Assembly (NCBI RefSeq): GCF_047722505.1
Contig: NZ_CP159814.1
Coordinates: 1-64,000 of the forward strand
From: Pelagibacter sp047722505
Lineage (GTDB): Bacteria > Pseudomonadota > Alphaproteobacteria > Pelagibacterales > Pelagibacteraceae
DNA length: 64,000 nucleotides
Direction: 5' to 3'
The position numbers and the translations under genes were made by a program. Under the pieces are notes generated by a model that saw only the letters and a list, made by a program, of their open reading frames with translations, did not search any database and had not been told where the DNA came from. Of this stretch, positions 8,646-16,174 are shown piece after piece (positions within the stretch are counted from its first letter, which is position 1; each line of letters opens with the position of its first letter).

Positions 8646-9108
8646 AAGTTAAGAAAAGTTTTATAGTTATAGTTGCAATTATTAAAGAGGTAAAAATATT
8701 AATTGTGGCAAGAGATAATCCCAAAATTTTAAAAGTTGCATCTTTACAGCTAACTGTGACTTCTTTTAGCTGATTTAGGAGTGCTTTTTTAGTCAAATCA
8801 GTATTGTTAGAATTTAAATCACAAACTAAAGATTCCTTTATGAAACCTTGCTCTATCCCAAAATGATAAAAGGATATAATGGACGCTATAATGAATGTAA
8901 TACTTAAAATTATTAAAAAAAATCCTTCAAACTTTTGAATAAAAATGAAAAGCAAAATTATAACTATTGAAACGACATAAGGTATTCTTTCAATTAAACA
9001 AAGATTACAAGGTTGGTGACCCAAAATATGCTCAATATAATAGGCTGCCGAGAGAGCAAAAATACTAAATAATAATATAAGATGAAGGGTAGTTTTTTGG
9101 TGAATCAT
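8629..9108 (-). CDS. dsbB: DsbB-family disulfide bond formation protein
   Basis: DsbB re-oxidises periplasmic DsbA by passing electrons to quinone. The 159-residue protein has four hydrophobic helices. It carries the first periplasmic cysteine pair in HQPCNLCLIERIPY (Cys34/Cys37) and a second pair spaced further apart (Cys96 and Cys121). The arrangement matches the DsbB family. It is followed by coq7, so a quinone-using enzyme and a quinone-making enzyme share a transcript. No dsbA is present in the window. Confidence 0.85.
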   Translation of the reverse strand: MIHQKTTLHLILLFSIFALSAAYYIEHILGHQPCNLCLIERIPYVVSIVIILLFIFIQKFEGFFLIILSITFIIASIISFYHFGIEQGFIKESLVCDLNSNNTDLTKKALLNQLKEVTVSCKDATFKILGLSLATINIFTSLIIATITIKLFLTYEKNK

Positions 9109-9114
9109 GTTTGG

Positions 9115-9711
9115 TTATTTAATTATAAAATATATTAGTGCAAAAATTAATACAATTATAATACCCAAAATTGTAAACCATTTTGCAACATCAGTTTTCA
9201 TAAATTTGCTAAAAATATCACCAAATCTATATGATAGGTATGAGACAATAAAAAATCTTAACCCCCTAGAAAATAGACAAATAATGAAAAATATAGGCAA
9301 ATTAAAACCAATCATGCCACTAGTTATTGTGAACACTTTAAAGGGCAAAGGTGTAAATCCAGCAAGAAATAAAGTAGCAAGCCACACATAAAGACCACCT
9401 CCTTCAGATAAGCTATTTTTAAGATTAATTACTTTTTCTTCATAATTATAAAACTCTACTACAACCATTCCAAGATCAAAAAAATAAGATCCAATGAAAT
9501 ACCCAAGGATACCTCCAAGTGAAGAAAATAAAGTAGCTATTAAAAAAATTTTTAAATAATCATTTTTTTTTGCAATAACCATTGGAGCAATCATGACGTC
9601 AGGTGGGATTGGAAAAAAAGAACTTTCAGTAAAAGATAAAATTGCAAGATAAGTATTTGACCTCTTGTGAGCAGCAAGTTTTAAAGTTTTTTGATATAAT
9701 TCATTAAGCAT
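9115..9711 (-). CDS. YqaA-type VTT/DedA family membrane protein
   Basis: The 198-residue integral membrane protein contains a VTT (SNARE-associated/DedA) domain. It shows the FTESSFFPIPPDVM segment near residues 27-40, a Gly-rich turn (GGILGYFIGSYFFDLG) and a later GFTPLPFKVFTI segment. DedA-superfamily members are linked to lipid-carrier or phospholipid translocation, but the YqaA branch is poorly defined. It is the first gene of the apparent minus-strand run with dsbB and coq7; 6 bases separate it from dsbB. Confidence 0.83.
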   Translation of the reverse strand: MLNELYQKTLKLAAHKRSNTYLAILSFTESSFFPIPPDVMIAPMVIAKKNDYLKIFLIATLFSSLGGILGYFIGSYFFDLGMVVVEFYNYEEKVINLKNSLSEGGGLYVWLATLFLAGFTPLPFKVFTITSGMIGFNLPIFFIICLFSRGLRFFIVSYLSYRFGDIFSKFMKTDVAKWFTILGIIIVLIFALIYFIIK

Positions 9712-9736
9712 TTTTTTGTTTTTAATATAAATTATG

Positions 9737-9767
9737 TTCTTATACTATTTAATTTTATAGTTATAAT
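9737..9767 (+). promoter_or_regulatory. candidate promoter of tRNA-Leu
   Basis: A perfect TATAAT hexamer is present at 9762-9767, placing a start site about 5-7 bases before the mature tRNA end at 9780. The matching -35 is weak (TTCTTA at 9737-9742, 19-base spacing). The same transcript could continue into the acyl-CoA synthetase gene 7 bases past the tRNA. Confidence 0.5.
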
Positions 9768-9779
9768 AGGGAAAACAAA

Positions 9780-9864
9780 GGGCGAGTGGCGGAACTGGTA
9801 GACGCGCACGACTCAAAATCGTGTTTCGCAAGAAGTGAGAGTTCGATTCTCTCTTCGCCCACCA
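9780..9864 (+). tRNA. tRNA-Leu (anticodon CAA)
   Basis: A class II tRNA with a long variable arm folds here. The acceptor arms GGGCGAG and TTCGCCC pair, followed by A and an encoded CCA. The anticodon stem CACGA/TCGTG holds the 7-base loop CTCAAAA, giving anticodon CAA, which reads UUG. The T arm GAGAGTTCGATTCTCTC is canonical. Confidence 0.97.
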
Positions 9865-9871
9865 ATATTTT

Positions 9872-11575
9872 ATGGAAATAAACAAAGTTAATAATTTATT
9901 AGAACTATTTTATAATCGATATCTAACACAAGATAAAACAAGTGTGTTTTTGCAGTCCTTGAAAGAAGTTGAAAAAAAATATTCTTGGGAGGATGTGTAT
10001 TTAAATGTCATTAAACTTTCTGAGGAAATATCAAAATATATAAAGAAAGGCGATAGATGCTTGTTAATATCAGAAAATAGACCTGAATGGATGATATCAG
10101 ATTTATCTATTATGCTTTCAGGAGGTATAACAGTTCCAGCTTATACAACTTATGCAGAAAGAGACTACGAGTATATAATTGACGATTGTAAACCGACTGT
10201 TTTAATAATTTCTGATAAAACACAGTATTTAAAAGTAAAAAATATAATATTTAAAAAAAAATTTATAAAAAAAATAATTTTTTTTGATATAATTGAAGAG
10301 TTTGACCAAGAACTTCATGTAAGTATTAATGAAATCTTTGCAAATAAAAGCTTTAGTTTGTTAAATTTTTCTGAATTAAAAATTCAAAGAAAAGATGTTG
10401 CTTGTATAATTTATACATCTGGTACCCAAGGAAATCCAAAAGGAGTTATATTAAGCCATGGTGGAATTTTAAACAATTGTGAAGGAGCACTTGGTTTATT
10501 AAAAGAGTTTATTTCTAAAAATCCTAAATTCTTAACATGGTTACCCCTTTCCCATTCATACGAGCATACAGTCCAATTTGTCCAAATAGTTGTGGGAGCT
10601 CAGGTATTCTATGCTGAAAGTATAGAAAAACTTATAAAAAATATGGGAAATTGTTCCCCTGAGATAATGACGGCTGTTCCTAGATTTTATCAAAATTTAT
10701 ATCAAAAAATAAATACTAATTTTAGTAAAGCCACAGGAATAAAAAAATTCTTAATCAATCAAACTATTAAACTTGGAAATAAGAAATTAAATAGAGGACA
10801 ATTTTCATTAATAGAAAGTTTAATAGATTTTGTTTGTAATATTTTGGTAAGAAAGAAAATTAAAGAACAATTTGGTGGAAACCTAAAGGCATTTATTTCA
10901 GGAGGAGGTGCACTAGATGAAGAAGTAGGTTGTTTTTTAAATGCAATTGGTCTCCCAACACTACAAGGTTATGGATTAACGGAAACATCTCCTGTGGTAA
11001 GCTGCAATTCTATTAATGAAATTAGAGTAGAAACTGTGGGCAAACCTTTTAGAGGAAATTTAGTTAAAATTACAAATGATGGAGAGATTCTGGTTAAAGG
11101 AGAAAATGTTATGTTAGGTTACTGGAATAATAAAGAAGAAACAGATAAAGTTTTAAAGAATGGATGGTTATCTACAGGTGATATAGGAGAATTTGATGGT
11201 GAGTTTTTAAAAATAACCGATAGAAAAAAAGATATAATTATAACTCCAGGTGGAGATAATATTTCTCCAATCAAAATAGAGAGTGATTTAAATAAATCTA
11301 ATTTCATAGAGCAATGTTTAGTTTATGGCGATAATAAACCTTACCTAGTCTGTCTAATTGTTTTAAGTCGTGATCATCAAAATATTAAAAAGAAAGAAAT
11401 ACAAGATGAAATAGAAAAAATAAATTTAAATTTATCTAAAATAGAAAAAATAAAAAAATTTTTCATAATAAGAAATCCATTTACAATTGAAAATAATATG
11501 ATGACACCAACTTTAAAATTAAAAAGATATAAAATTATTGAAAGATACAAAAAAGAATTTGAAAAACTTTTTTAA
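9872..11575 (+). CDS. long-chain fatty acid--CoA ligase (AMP-binding)
   Basis: This 567-residue adenylate-forming enzyme most likely activates long-chain fatty acids to acyl-CoA. The P-loop-like motif IIYTSGTQGNPKG lies near residues 178-190, followed by a histidine-rich WLPLSHSYEHT. The adenine-binding GYGLTETSPV lies near 369-378. The motif TGDIGEFDG is followed by ITDRKKDIIITPGG. The overall style matches the FAA/FadD15-like long-chain branch rather than acetyl-CoA synthetases. It begins 7 bases after tRNA-Leu. The chain-length preference is inferred. Confidence 0.88.
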   Translation: MEINKVNNLLELFYNRYLTQDKTSVFLQSLKEVEKKYSWEDVYLNVIKLSEEISKYIKKGDRCLLISENRPEWMISDLSIMLSGGITVPAYTTYAERDYEYIIDDCKPTVLIISDKTQYLKVKNIIFKKKFIKKIIFFDIIEEFDQELHVSINEIFANKSFSLLNFSELKIQRKDVACIIYTSGTQGNPKGVILSHGGILNNCEGALGLLKEFISKNPKFLTWLPLSHSYEHTVQFVQIVVGAQVFYAESIEKLIKNMGNCSPEIMTAVPRFYQNLYQKINTNFSKATGIKKFLINQTIKLGNKKLNRGQFSLIESLIDFVCNILVRKKIKEQFGGNLKAFISGGGALDEEVGCFLNAIGLPTLQGYGLTETSPVVSCNSINEIRVETVGKPFRGNLVKITNDGEILVKGENVMLGYWNNKEETDKVLKNGWLSTGDIGEFDGEFLKITDRKKDIIITPGGDNISPIKIESDLNKSNFIEQCLVYGDNKPYLVCLIVLSRDHQNIKKKEIQDEIEKINLNLSKIEKIKKFFIIRNPFTIENNMMTPTLKLKRYKIIERYKKEFEKLF

Positions 11576-11644
11576 TTTTTTTTAAAATAGATTATAAGTC
11601 GCATAAAATATAACTTTTTTACTTCACAATGATTAGTTAAAAAA

Positions 11645-11667
11645 AACTTTTTATAGAATAAAAAGTT
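11645..11667 (+). terminator. AT-only hairpin downstream of the acyl-CoA ligase
   Basis: A perfect 10-base inverted repeat (AACTTTTTAT, loop AGA, ATAAAAAGTT) lies about 70 bases after the ligase stop. It is followed by moderately T-rich DNA. It could be a weak terminator, though its AT-only stem makes it thermally weak. Confidence 0.25.
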
Positions 11668-11690
11668 ATAATTATTCTTTAATTAAAGAT

Positions 11691-11719
11691 TTGACATCAC
11701 CTGTATAAAAAAATAAAAA
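11691..11719 (+). promoter_or_regulatory. candidate sigma-70 promoter of the H1-like gene
   Basis: A consensus -35 TTGACA (11691-11696) is followed, after 17 bases, by the -10-like TAAAAA at 11714-11719. This would give a leader of about 45 bases containing a hairpin and the ribosome binding site AGGGAG at 11760-11765. Confidence 0.5.
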
Positions 11720-11729
11720 TAAGCTAACA

Positions 11730-11748
11730 ACGAATCACTTTGATTCGT
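11730..11748 (+). promoter_or_regulatory. leader hairpin before the H1-like gene
   Basis: A perfect 8-base inverted repeat, ACGAATCA with loop CTT and TGATTCGT, lies between the candidate promoter and the ribosome binding site. It could be an mRNA-stabilising or regulatory hairpin, or a DNA operator. It is not followed by a T-run, so it is not a terminator. Confidence 0.4.
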
Positions 11749-11771
11749 TTAACTTAAACAGGGAGCTAAAG

Positions 11772-11861
11772 ATGGCTACAAGAAAAAAAGCTAAAAAAGC
11801 TAAAAAAAAAACTAAGAAAAAAGCTAAAAAAGCTAAAAAAGCGAAGAAAAGAAAAAGATAG
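11772..11861 (+). CDS. 29-residue histone-H1-like lysine-rich protein
   Basis: This tiny gene encodes a protein made almost only of Lys, Ala and Arg: it starts MATRKKAKKA and ends KKRKR, with two Thr and no acidic residues. A good ribosome binding site (AGGGAG) precedes the ATG by 6 bases. A candidate consensus promoter lies upstream and a strong terminator follows 18 bases after the stop. This complete expression unit argues that it is a real gene. The composition resembles the C-terminal tails of histone H1-like and AlgP/HU-like DNA-binding proteins, so nucleoid binding is the likely role (inference). It faces carD, whose N-terminus has the same kind of composition. Confidence 0.75.
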   Translation: MATRKKAKKAKKKTKKKAKKAKKAKKRKR

Positions 11862-11879
11862 TATCTTAATCTTTTCAAA

Positions 11880-11920
11880 AAACGCTTCTCATAACGTTAT
11901 GTGTGAGAGGCGTTTTTTTT
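11880..11920 (+). terminator. strong intrinsic terminator, probably bidirectional
   Basis: A 12-base-pair stem (arms 11880-11891 and 11904-11915, one G-U pair) ends in eight T residues on the plus strand. It also presents six T residues on the minus strand. It lies between the convergent H1-like gene and carD, so it can end both transcripts. Confidence 0.9.
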
Positions 11921-11930
11921 GTCCTAATTT

Positions 11931-12821
11931 TTAGTCTTCAGTATCAGTAATTGGCTCAGCCTCTGTCTCAGAGGGCTCTGCAGTCTTAGTAGGAGCTGCT
12001 ATAGCAGCTTTAGCCTGTCCTTCTAGGTTTCTCTTAAGTGCTTTATCTAATTTTTTTTGCGTATCCTCTAGTGATACTCCCATTACTATTTGAAACTCAG
12101 AGAGAATTCTTTCATAAGCTTTTTCAAAAAGTTGTCTTTCACTGTAAGATTGATCAACCATTAAATCATCACCCTTATTTAAGTCTCTCACAACCTCTGC
12201 AAGTTCATAGATTTTTCCAGAAGATATTTTTGTTTCATATTCTTGAGCTCTTCTACTCCACATTGATCTTTTTATTTTTGGTTTACTTTTTAAAATAGAT
12301 ATACATTTGTTAACTTGGTTGATGGTGGCTAGTGGTCTAAGGTGAGATTGCTTATTTACTGGAACCATTCCATTAGCTTTATCTTTTTCAAATTTAAGCA
12401 CGTATGTCTCAACATCTATTCCACCTATATTAATTTTTTTAAATTCTGTGATTTGGCCTACACCATGTTTTGGATAAACAACGTAGTCTTTAACTTTATA
12501 TTCTTTTTTTTCTGTTTCTTGTTTTTTTACTTTTTTAATTTCAGGTTTTACTTCATTACTTTTTGAAATTCTTAGATTATCAGTTTTTATATCTACTTTT
12601 GCTGGAGCAGCTTTTTTTGAAATTATTTTTAAATTTTTTTTAATTTTAGTTACACCTACTTTTGTTGCTTTAGTTTTTTTAACAACTTTAGCTTTAGGAG
12701 CTATAGATTTTTTAACTACCTTTATTTTAGTTTTTTTTTTTACTTTTTTCTCAGGAGTTTTTTTAAAGATTTTCGCTAAAATATTTGTCGTACTTGTTTT
12801 CTTCATTTTTATACTTTTCAT
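11931..12821 (-). CDS. carD: CarD-family transcription regulator with lysine-rich N-terminal extension
   Basis: CarD proteins bind the RNA polymerase beta subunit and stabilise open promoter complexes. The conserved CarD/RID module starts near residue 108 (YKVKDYVVYPKHGVGQI) and the helical C-terminal domain runs to about 265. The first 107 residues are an unusual Lys/Ala/Val-rich basic tail, reminiscent of histone H1 and absent from short CarD proteins. The start at 12821 lies 59 bases inside the preceding ferredoxin gene; Met6 (12806) is an alternative. No start beyond the overlap is available without losing the tail. It is the last gene of the helicase-TerB-FdxA operon. Confidence 0.9.
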   Translation of the reverse strand: MKSIKMKKTSTTNILAKIFKKTPEKKVKKKTKIKVVKKSIAPKAKVVKKTKATKVGVTKIKKNLKIISKKAAPAKVDIKTDNLRISKSNEVKPEIKKVKKQETEKKEYKVKDYVVYPKHGVGQITEFKKINIGGIDVETYVLKFEKDKANGMVPVNKQSHLRPLATINQVNKCISILKSKPKIKRSMWSRRAQEYETKISSGKIYELAEVVRDLNKGDDLMVDQSYSERQLFEKAYERILSEFQIVMGVSLEDTQKKLDKALKRNLEGQAKAAIAAPTKTAEPSETEAEPITDTED

Positions 12822-13089
12822 GATCCTCAGGTGGATCTTTTTTAATAGTTATATTTGGCCAAATTTCAGAATACTTTGTATTTAGTTCAAGCCATTTTTC
12901 GCTTCCAGACTCAGTATCTGCTACTATCGCGTCTACTGGACATTCTGGCTCGCAAACGCCACAATCTATACACTCCTCTGGTTTAATTACAAGCATATTG
13001 TTGCCCTCATAAAAACAATCAACAGGACAGACTTCAACGCAGTCCATTAATTTACATTTAATACATTTATCATTTACCAGGTATGTCAT
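12763..13089 (-). CDS. fdxA: FdxA-type 7Fe (3Fe-4S/4Fe-4S) ferredoxin
   Basis: The 108-residue protein is a small cytoplasmic electron carrier of the Azotobacter ferredoxin I type. The cysteine pattern agrees. Cys9, Cys17 and Cys50 would hold the 3Fe-4S cluster. Cys21, Cys40, Cys43 and Cys46 would hold the 4Fe-4S cluster; Cys12 and Cys25 are extra. It shares 4 bases with the TerB-like gene and 59 with carD. The helicase-ferredoxin-CarD neighbourhood is a conserved alphaproteobacterial arrangement known to me, but the redox partner is not established. Confidence 0.93.
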   Translation of the reverse strand: MTYLVNDKCIKCKLMDCVEVCPVDCFYEGNNMLVIKPEECIDCGVCEPECPVDAIVADTESGSEKWLELNTKYSEIWPNITIKKDPPEDHEKYKNEENKYDKYFSENL

Positions 13090-13520
13090 TTAGATAATTT
13101 TTTTTTTACTTTTTCTTTTAAGTCACCCATAGTCTTTGCATCTATATATAATAAACCAGCCAGTCTCCTCATCAAGTTTGTCTCATACATATCTGCGTTA
13201 TCATCTGAATAAATAATTTTCCATAGAGACTCAACAATTCTAATTTTATCTGATTCAGGAGCATTTTTGACTTCTCTTGTAAAACTTAGTATTTGGTTAG
13301 AATTTTCTTCCATAACTGAGGCATCTGCAATTAATTTATCTATATTTGAAATTGTTGCACCTAATTCAATTAAAGTTTTTCTAATAATCTCTTTTTCTTT
13401 ATCTTCGTAATTTTCGTCAATTTTTGCTACATGAATTAATAAAGCAGCAATATTAGAATAAGATTTATCATTATTCACTGTATCCTTCTCTTTTTCTTTA
13501 TTTTTAAAAAAGCTTATCAC
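13086..13520 (-). CDS. TerB-like (TerB/DjlA helical domain) protein
   Basis: The 144-residue soluble protein is mostly helical. It reads like the TerB family: an N-terminal AALLIHVAKIDENYEDKEKEII segment with acidic residues in an EF-hand-like turn. A repeat-like second segment follows (VESLWKIIYSDDNADMYETNLMRRLAGLL). TerB domains bind metal and appear in tellurite/stress and envelope-stress contexts. Its position between a Suv3-like helicase and FdxA suggests a role linked to that operon; it overlaps the helicase stop by one base and FdxA by 4. The exact function is unknown. Confidence 0.72.
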   Translation of the reverse strand: MISFFKNKEKEKDTVNNDKSYSNIAALLIHVAKIDENYEDKEKEIIRKTLIELGATISNIDKLIADASVMEENSNQILSFTREVKNAPESDKIRIVESLWKIIYSDDNADMYETNLMRRLAGLLYIDAKTMGDLKEKVKKKLSK

Positions 13521-16033
13521 TAATTAAAATTAAAATTTTTTAATACTTTAAATGGATTGTTTATAGAGACTGTCTTTTTAAAAGGCTTTTTAATTTTTTT
13601 TTGTGGACTGTACCTAAAATAAATATCCTTATCTCTTTCGAGTGTTTTGTAATTCATTTTTTCAATTAATTTTTTAAAATTTTCTTTACTACATCCTAAT
13701 AAATTAAGCATCTCTGGTACTAGTTTAATTTCTTTATCTTTTTCGGGGCTAGCGTTAATAATTATCATAAACAATCTTTCTAGAATGTCAATTCTAACAT
13801 AATAATTATCAAAATTTTCAAAGCCACAAAGAAGCATAAAATGTTTATCTCTTATATTTTTATCATCCAAAAAATTTAAACCAAAAGTAGGAGGAGTTAA
13901 ATTCAAGTTTTTTTGATTAAAGTTTTTCCACAGTAAGGTTCTTAAGGAAACAGCTTCTGGCTTTAGTAATCTAAATAAAAAAACATGGTATCTTCCAAAT
14001 TTAACACCCAAATCTCTTAAAATTTTTCTCTCATCTTGACCAAGTTTCTTTAAGTATTCAGCTACTACTTCTCTTTTAATAACACCATTACTTTCATATA
14101 ATTGGTAAGCCAATGCTTTAATGGAAGAGTTACTTTCTTTTAAATTTTTTAAGTCAATCAGGCTTTTCAATACGAGCTTTATTTTTTCTTTAATCCAATT
14201 TCCAATAAACTCTGATAATTTTTGTTTGTCATCATTTTCCAGAATATCATCTACTATTAAAAATATATCAGGGTTTAAATAGTCTTTACCAGCTATTAAC
14301 TTGGCAATTGGAAAATTTTTCCAATAAATTTTAAAATCATCTTTTATTTCTATCAACCCTGTATCAATAATAGATTGAATTCTTTTTTGCAGTTCTGGGC
14401 CTACAGTTTGTCTTGCTGCTTTTTTTAATGACTTAATATCAGTTTCAAGCGCACCAGCTTTTAAATCTATCTCAAATCTTAAACCTTTCAAATCACCAAT
14501 AAACTGCTCATCAATTATTACTTTATTATCTTCCATTATCTCAGTTTTAAATTCAATATCCTGTTTTAATCCCCTTGCAAGCACACTTGCTCTTTTATCA
14601 ATAAAAGTTTTAGTAAGTTCTTCATGTAATCTGTCAGATAATCTGTCTTCTAATAGTTTTGTTTTCTCTATCCAATAACTTTGACTTTCAACCCAATTAA
14701 TTTTATTTGAAACATATGACCAAGTTCTAACATTTGCAATTCTATTTGATAAAGAATCAACATTTCCTTCTAATTTATCCAACTTTATTAACTGTAATCT
14801 CATATAATCATTAGTAACTTTGCCATCTTTACCATTTAAAAAGCTAAAAACCTTACTGACCACTTCGAGATGGTTGCCATAAGTTTTTTTTACAAAATCT
14901 GGAATTTGACAACATTCCCAAAGTAATTCCAATGTTTCTTGGTTATTTTTAATGTTGTGACCGTCCATATCTTTTAAAAAATATTTTAAAAGTTTTTCAT
15001 CTCCACACTCATGTATTTTTCTTAACCAATCTCTATTAGGCTTTTCTTCAAGTGACTTAATTAAACTTAAAGCGTTATTAAAATTTAAATTAGAATTTCT
15101 CCAAAAAAGCATCTTAATTTCTTCAAATTTGTGATTTTCGAGCAGCTCAACCTCCTCTGCAGAAATCTCTTTACAATCACCAGTAATTCCAAAATTTCCA
15201 TCATTTAAATACCTGCCAGCTCTTCCAGCAATTTGTCCAATTTCAGACATATTAAGACGCCTTAACTTTCTTCCATCAAATTTTTTTAAATTTGAAAAAA
15301 AAACATTTTCTAAATCCATGTTAATTCCCATTCCAATTGCATCAGTTGCAACAAGAAAATCAACATCACCAGACTGATATAACTGAACTTGAGCATTTCT
15401 TGTTTTAGGGCTTAATGATCCCATAACAATAGCTGCTCCACCTTTTTGTCTTCTAACAAGTTCTGCAATTGCATAAACTTCTTCAGTTGAAAAAGCTATT
15501 ATTGCTGTCTTCCTATTTATTCTTGAAATTTTTTTATGACCTACATATGAAAGTTGAGAAAGTCTTTCTCTGTTTATAAATTCAGTATCCTCATCTAGTT
15601 TATTTACTATACTTTTAATAGTATTTGAACCCATAAGCATTGTTAGTTTTTCTCCACGAAGATTTAATAATCTATCAGTAAAAATATGACCTCTTTCATG
15701 ATCTGCACACATTTGTATTTCGTCTATCCCAACAAAATCTAAATGTTTATTAATTGGCATAGACTCAACTGTACAAAGAAAATATTTTGCATTTGCAGGG
15801 ATGATTTTTTCTTCACCAGTAATTAAAGCAACTTTATCTATGCTTATTTTTTCAATAATTTTGTCATACACTTCACGTGCTAGTAGTCTTAGAGGAAAGC
15901 CAATCATACCCGAATCAAAAGAAAGCATAGTTTCAATTGCTAAGTAAGTTTTACCGGTATTTGTCGGACCGAGAACAGCTGTGATTTTATTTTTAGACAT
16001 TTCTATTGATGGTACCTCTAATATTTTCTCCAC
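13520..16033 (-). CDS. Suv3-like DExH RNA helicase
   Basis: The 837-residue protein resembles mitochondrial SUV3, an ATP-dependent RNA helicase of RNA turnover, and its alphaproteobacterial relatives. Walker A is GPTNTGKT (22-29). Motif II appears as DEIQ (104-107) followed by MCADHERGHIFTDRLL. The C-terminal helicase motif QIAGRAGRY is near residue 270. The long C-terminal half (about 350-837) is helical with a basic end (KKIKKPFKKT). It heads the operon with TerB-like protein, FdxA and CarD. Known SUV3 partners are exoribonucleases; none is nearby. Confidence 0.88.
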   Translation of the reverse strand: MEKILEVPSIEMSKNKITAVLGPTNTGKTYLAIETMLSFDSGMIGFPLRLLAREVYDKIIEKISIDKVALITGEEKIIPANAKYFLCTVESMPINKHLDFVGIDEIQMCADHERGHIFTDRLLNLRGEKLTMLMGSNTIKSIVNKLDEDTEFINRERLSQLSYVGHKKISRINRKTAIIAFSTEEVYAIAELVRRQKGGAAIVMGSLSPKTRNAQVQLYQSGDVDFLVATDAIGMGINMDLENVFFSNLKKFDGRKLRRLNMSEIGQIAGRAGRYLNDGNFGITGDCKEISAEEVELLENHKFEEIKMLFWRNSNLNFNNALSLIKSLEEKPNRDWLRKIHECGDEKLLKYFLKDMDGHNIKNNQETLELLWECCQIPDFVKKTYGNHLEVVSKVFSFLNGKDGKVTNDYMRLQLIKLDKLEGNVDSLSNRIANVRTWSYVSNKINWVESQSYWIEKTKLLEDRLSDRLHEELTKTFIDKRASVLARGLKQDIEFKTEIMEDNKVIIDEQFIGDLKGLRFEIDLKAGALETDIKSLKKAARQTVGPELQKRIQSIIDTGLIEIKDDFKIYWKNFPIAKLIAGKDYLNPDIFLIVDDILENDDKQKLSEFIGNWIKEKIKLVLKSLIDLKNLKESNSSIKALAYQLYESNGVIKREVVAEYLKKLGQDERKILRDLGVKFGRYHVFLFRLLKPEAVSLRTLLWKNFNQKNLNLTPPTFGLNFLDDKNIRDKHFMLLCGFENFDNYYVRIDILERLFMIIINASPEKDKEIKLVPEMLNLLGCSKENFKKLIEKMNYKTLERDKDIYFRYSPQKKIKKPFKKTVSINNPFKVLKNFNFN

Positions 16034-16042
16034 TACATATTG

Positions 16043-16059
16043 TTGTTCATAAAGAACAA
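16043..16059. promoter_or_regulatory. inverted repeat in the helicase/acetoacetyl-CoA synthetase divergent gap
   Basis: The palindrome TTGTTC-ATAAA-GAACAA lies 10 bases upstream of the helicase ATG within the 141-base divergent region. A 6-base arm with 5-base spacer could be an operator for the minus-strand operon. The rest of this gap is AT-rich and holds no other clear signal. Confidence 0.25.
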
Positions 16060-16174
16060 AAATAGACTAAAACATGACCGAATCGTAAGGATAAAAGTTC
16101 TCATTTGCTCTTTATACACTAATTAATTTAACATAATAAAAAACAATTCTGTATTAGTATTTTGTAGCAAAGTT

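Noticed and set aside
11645..11667. AT-only hairpin as a confident terminator
   Set aside because: The stem has almost no G or C and the following T-run is weak, so it was listed only at low confidence.
12038..12566. Open frames of 86 and 74 codons on the plus strand within carD
   Set aside because: They are antisense to the CarD domain and its basic tail, rich in Phe and Leu because the opposite strand is rich in Lys codons. No start signals are seen.
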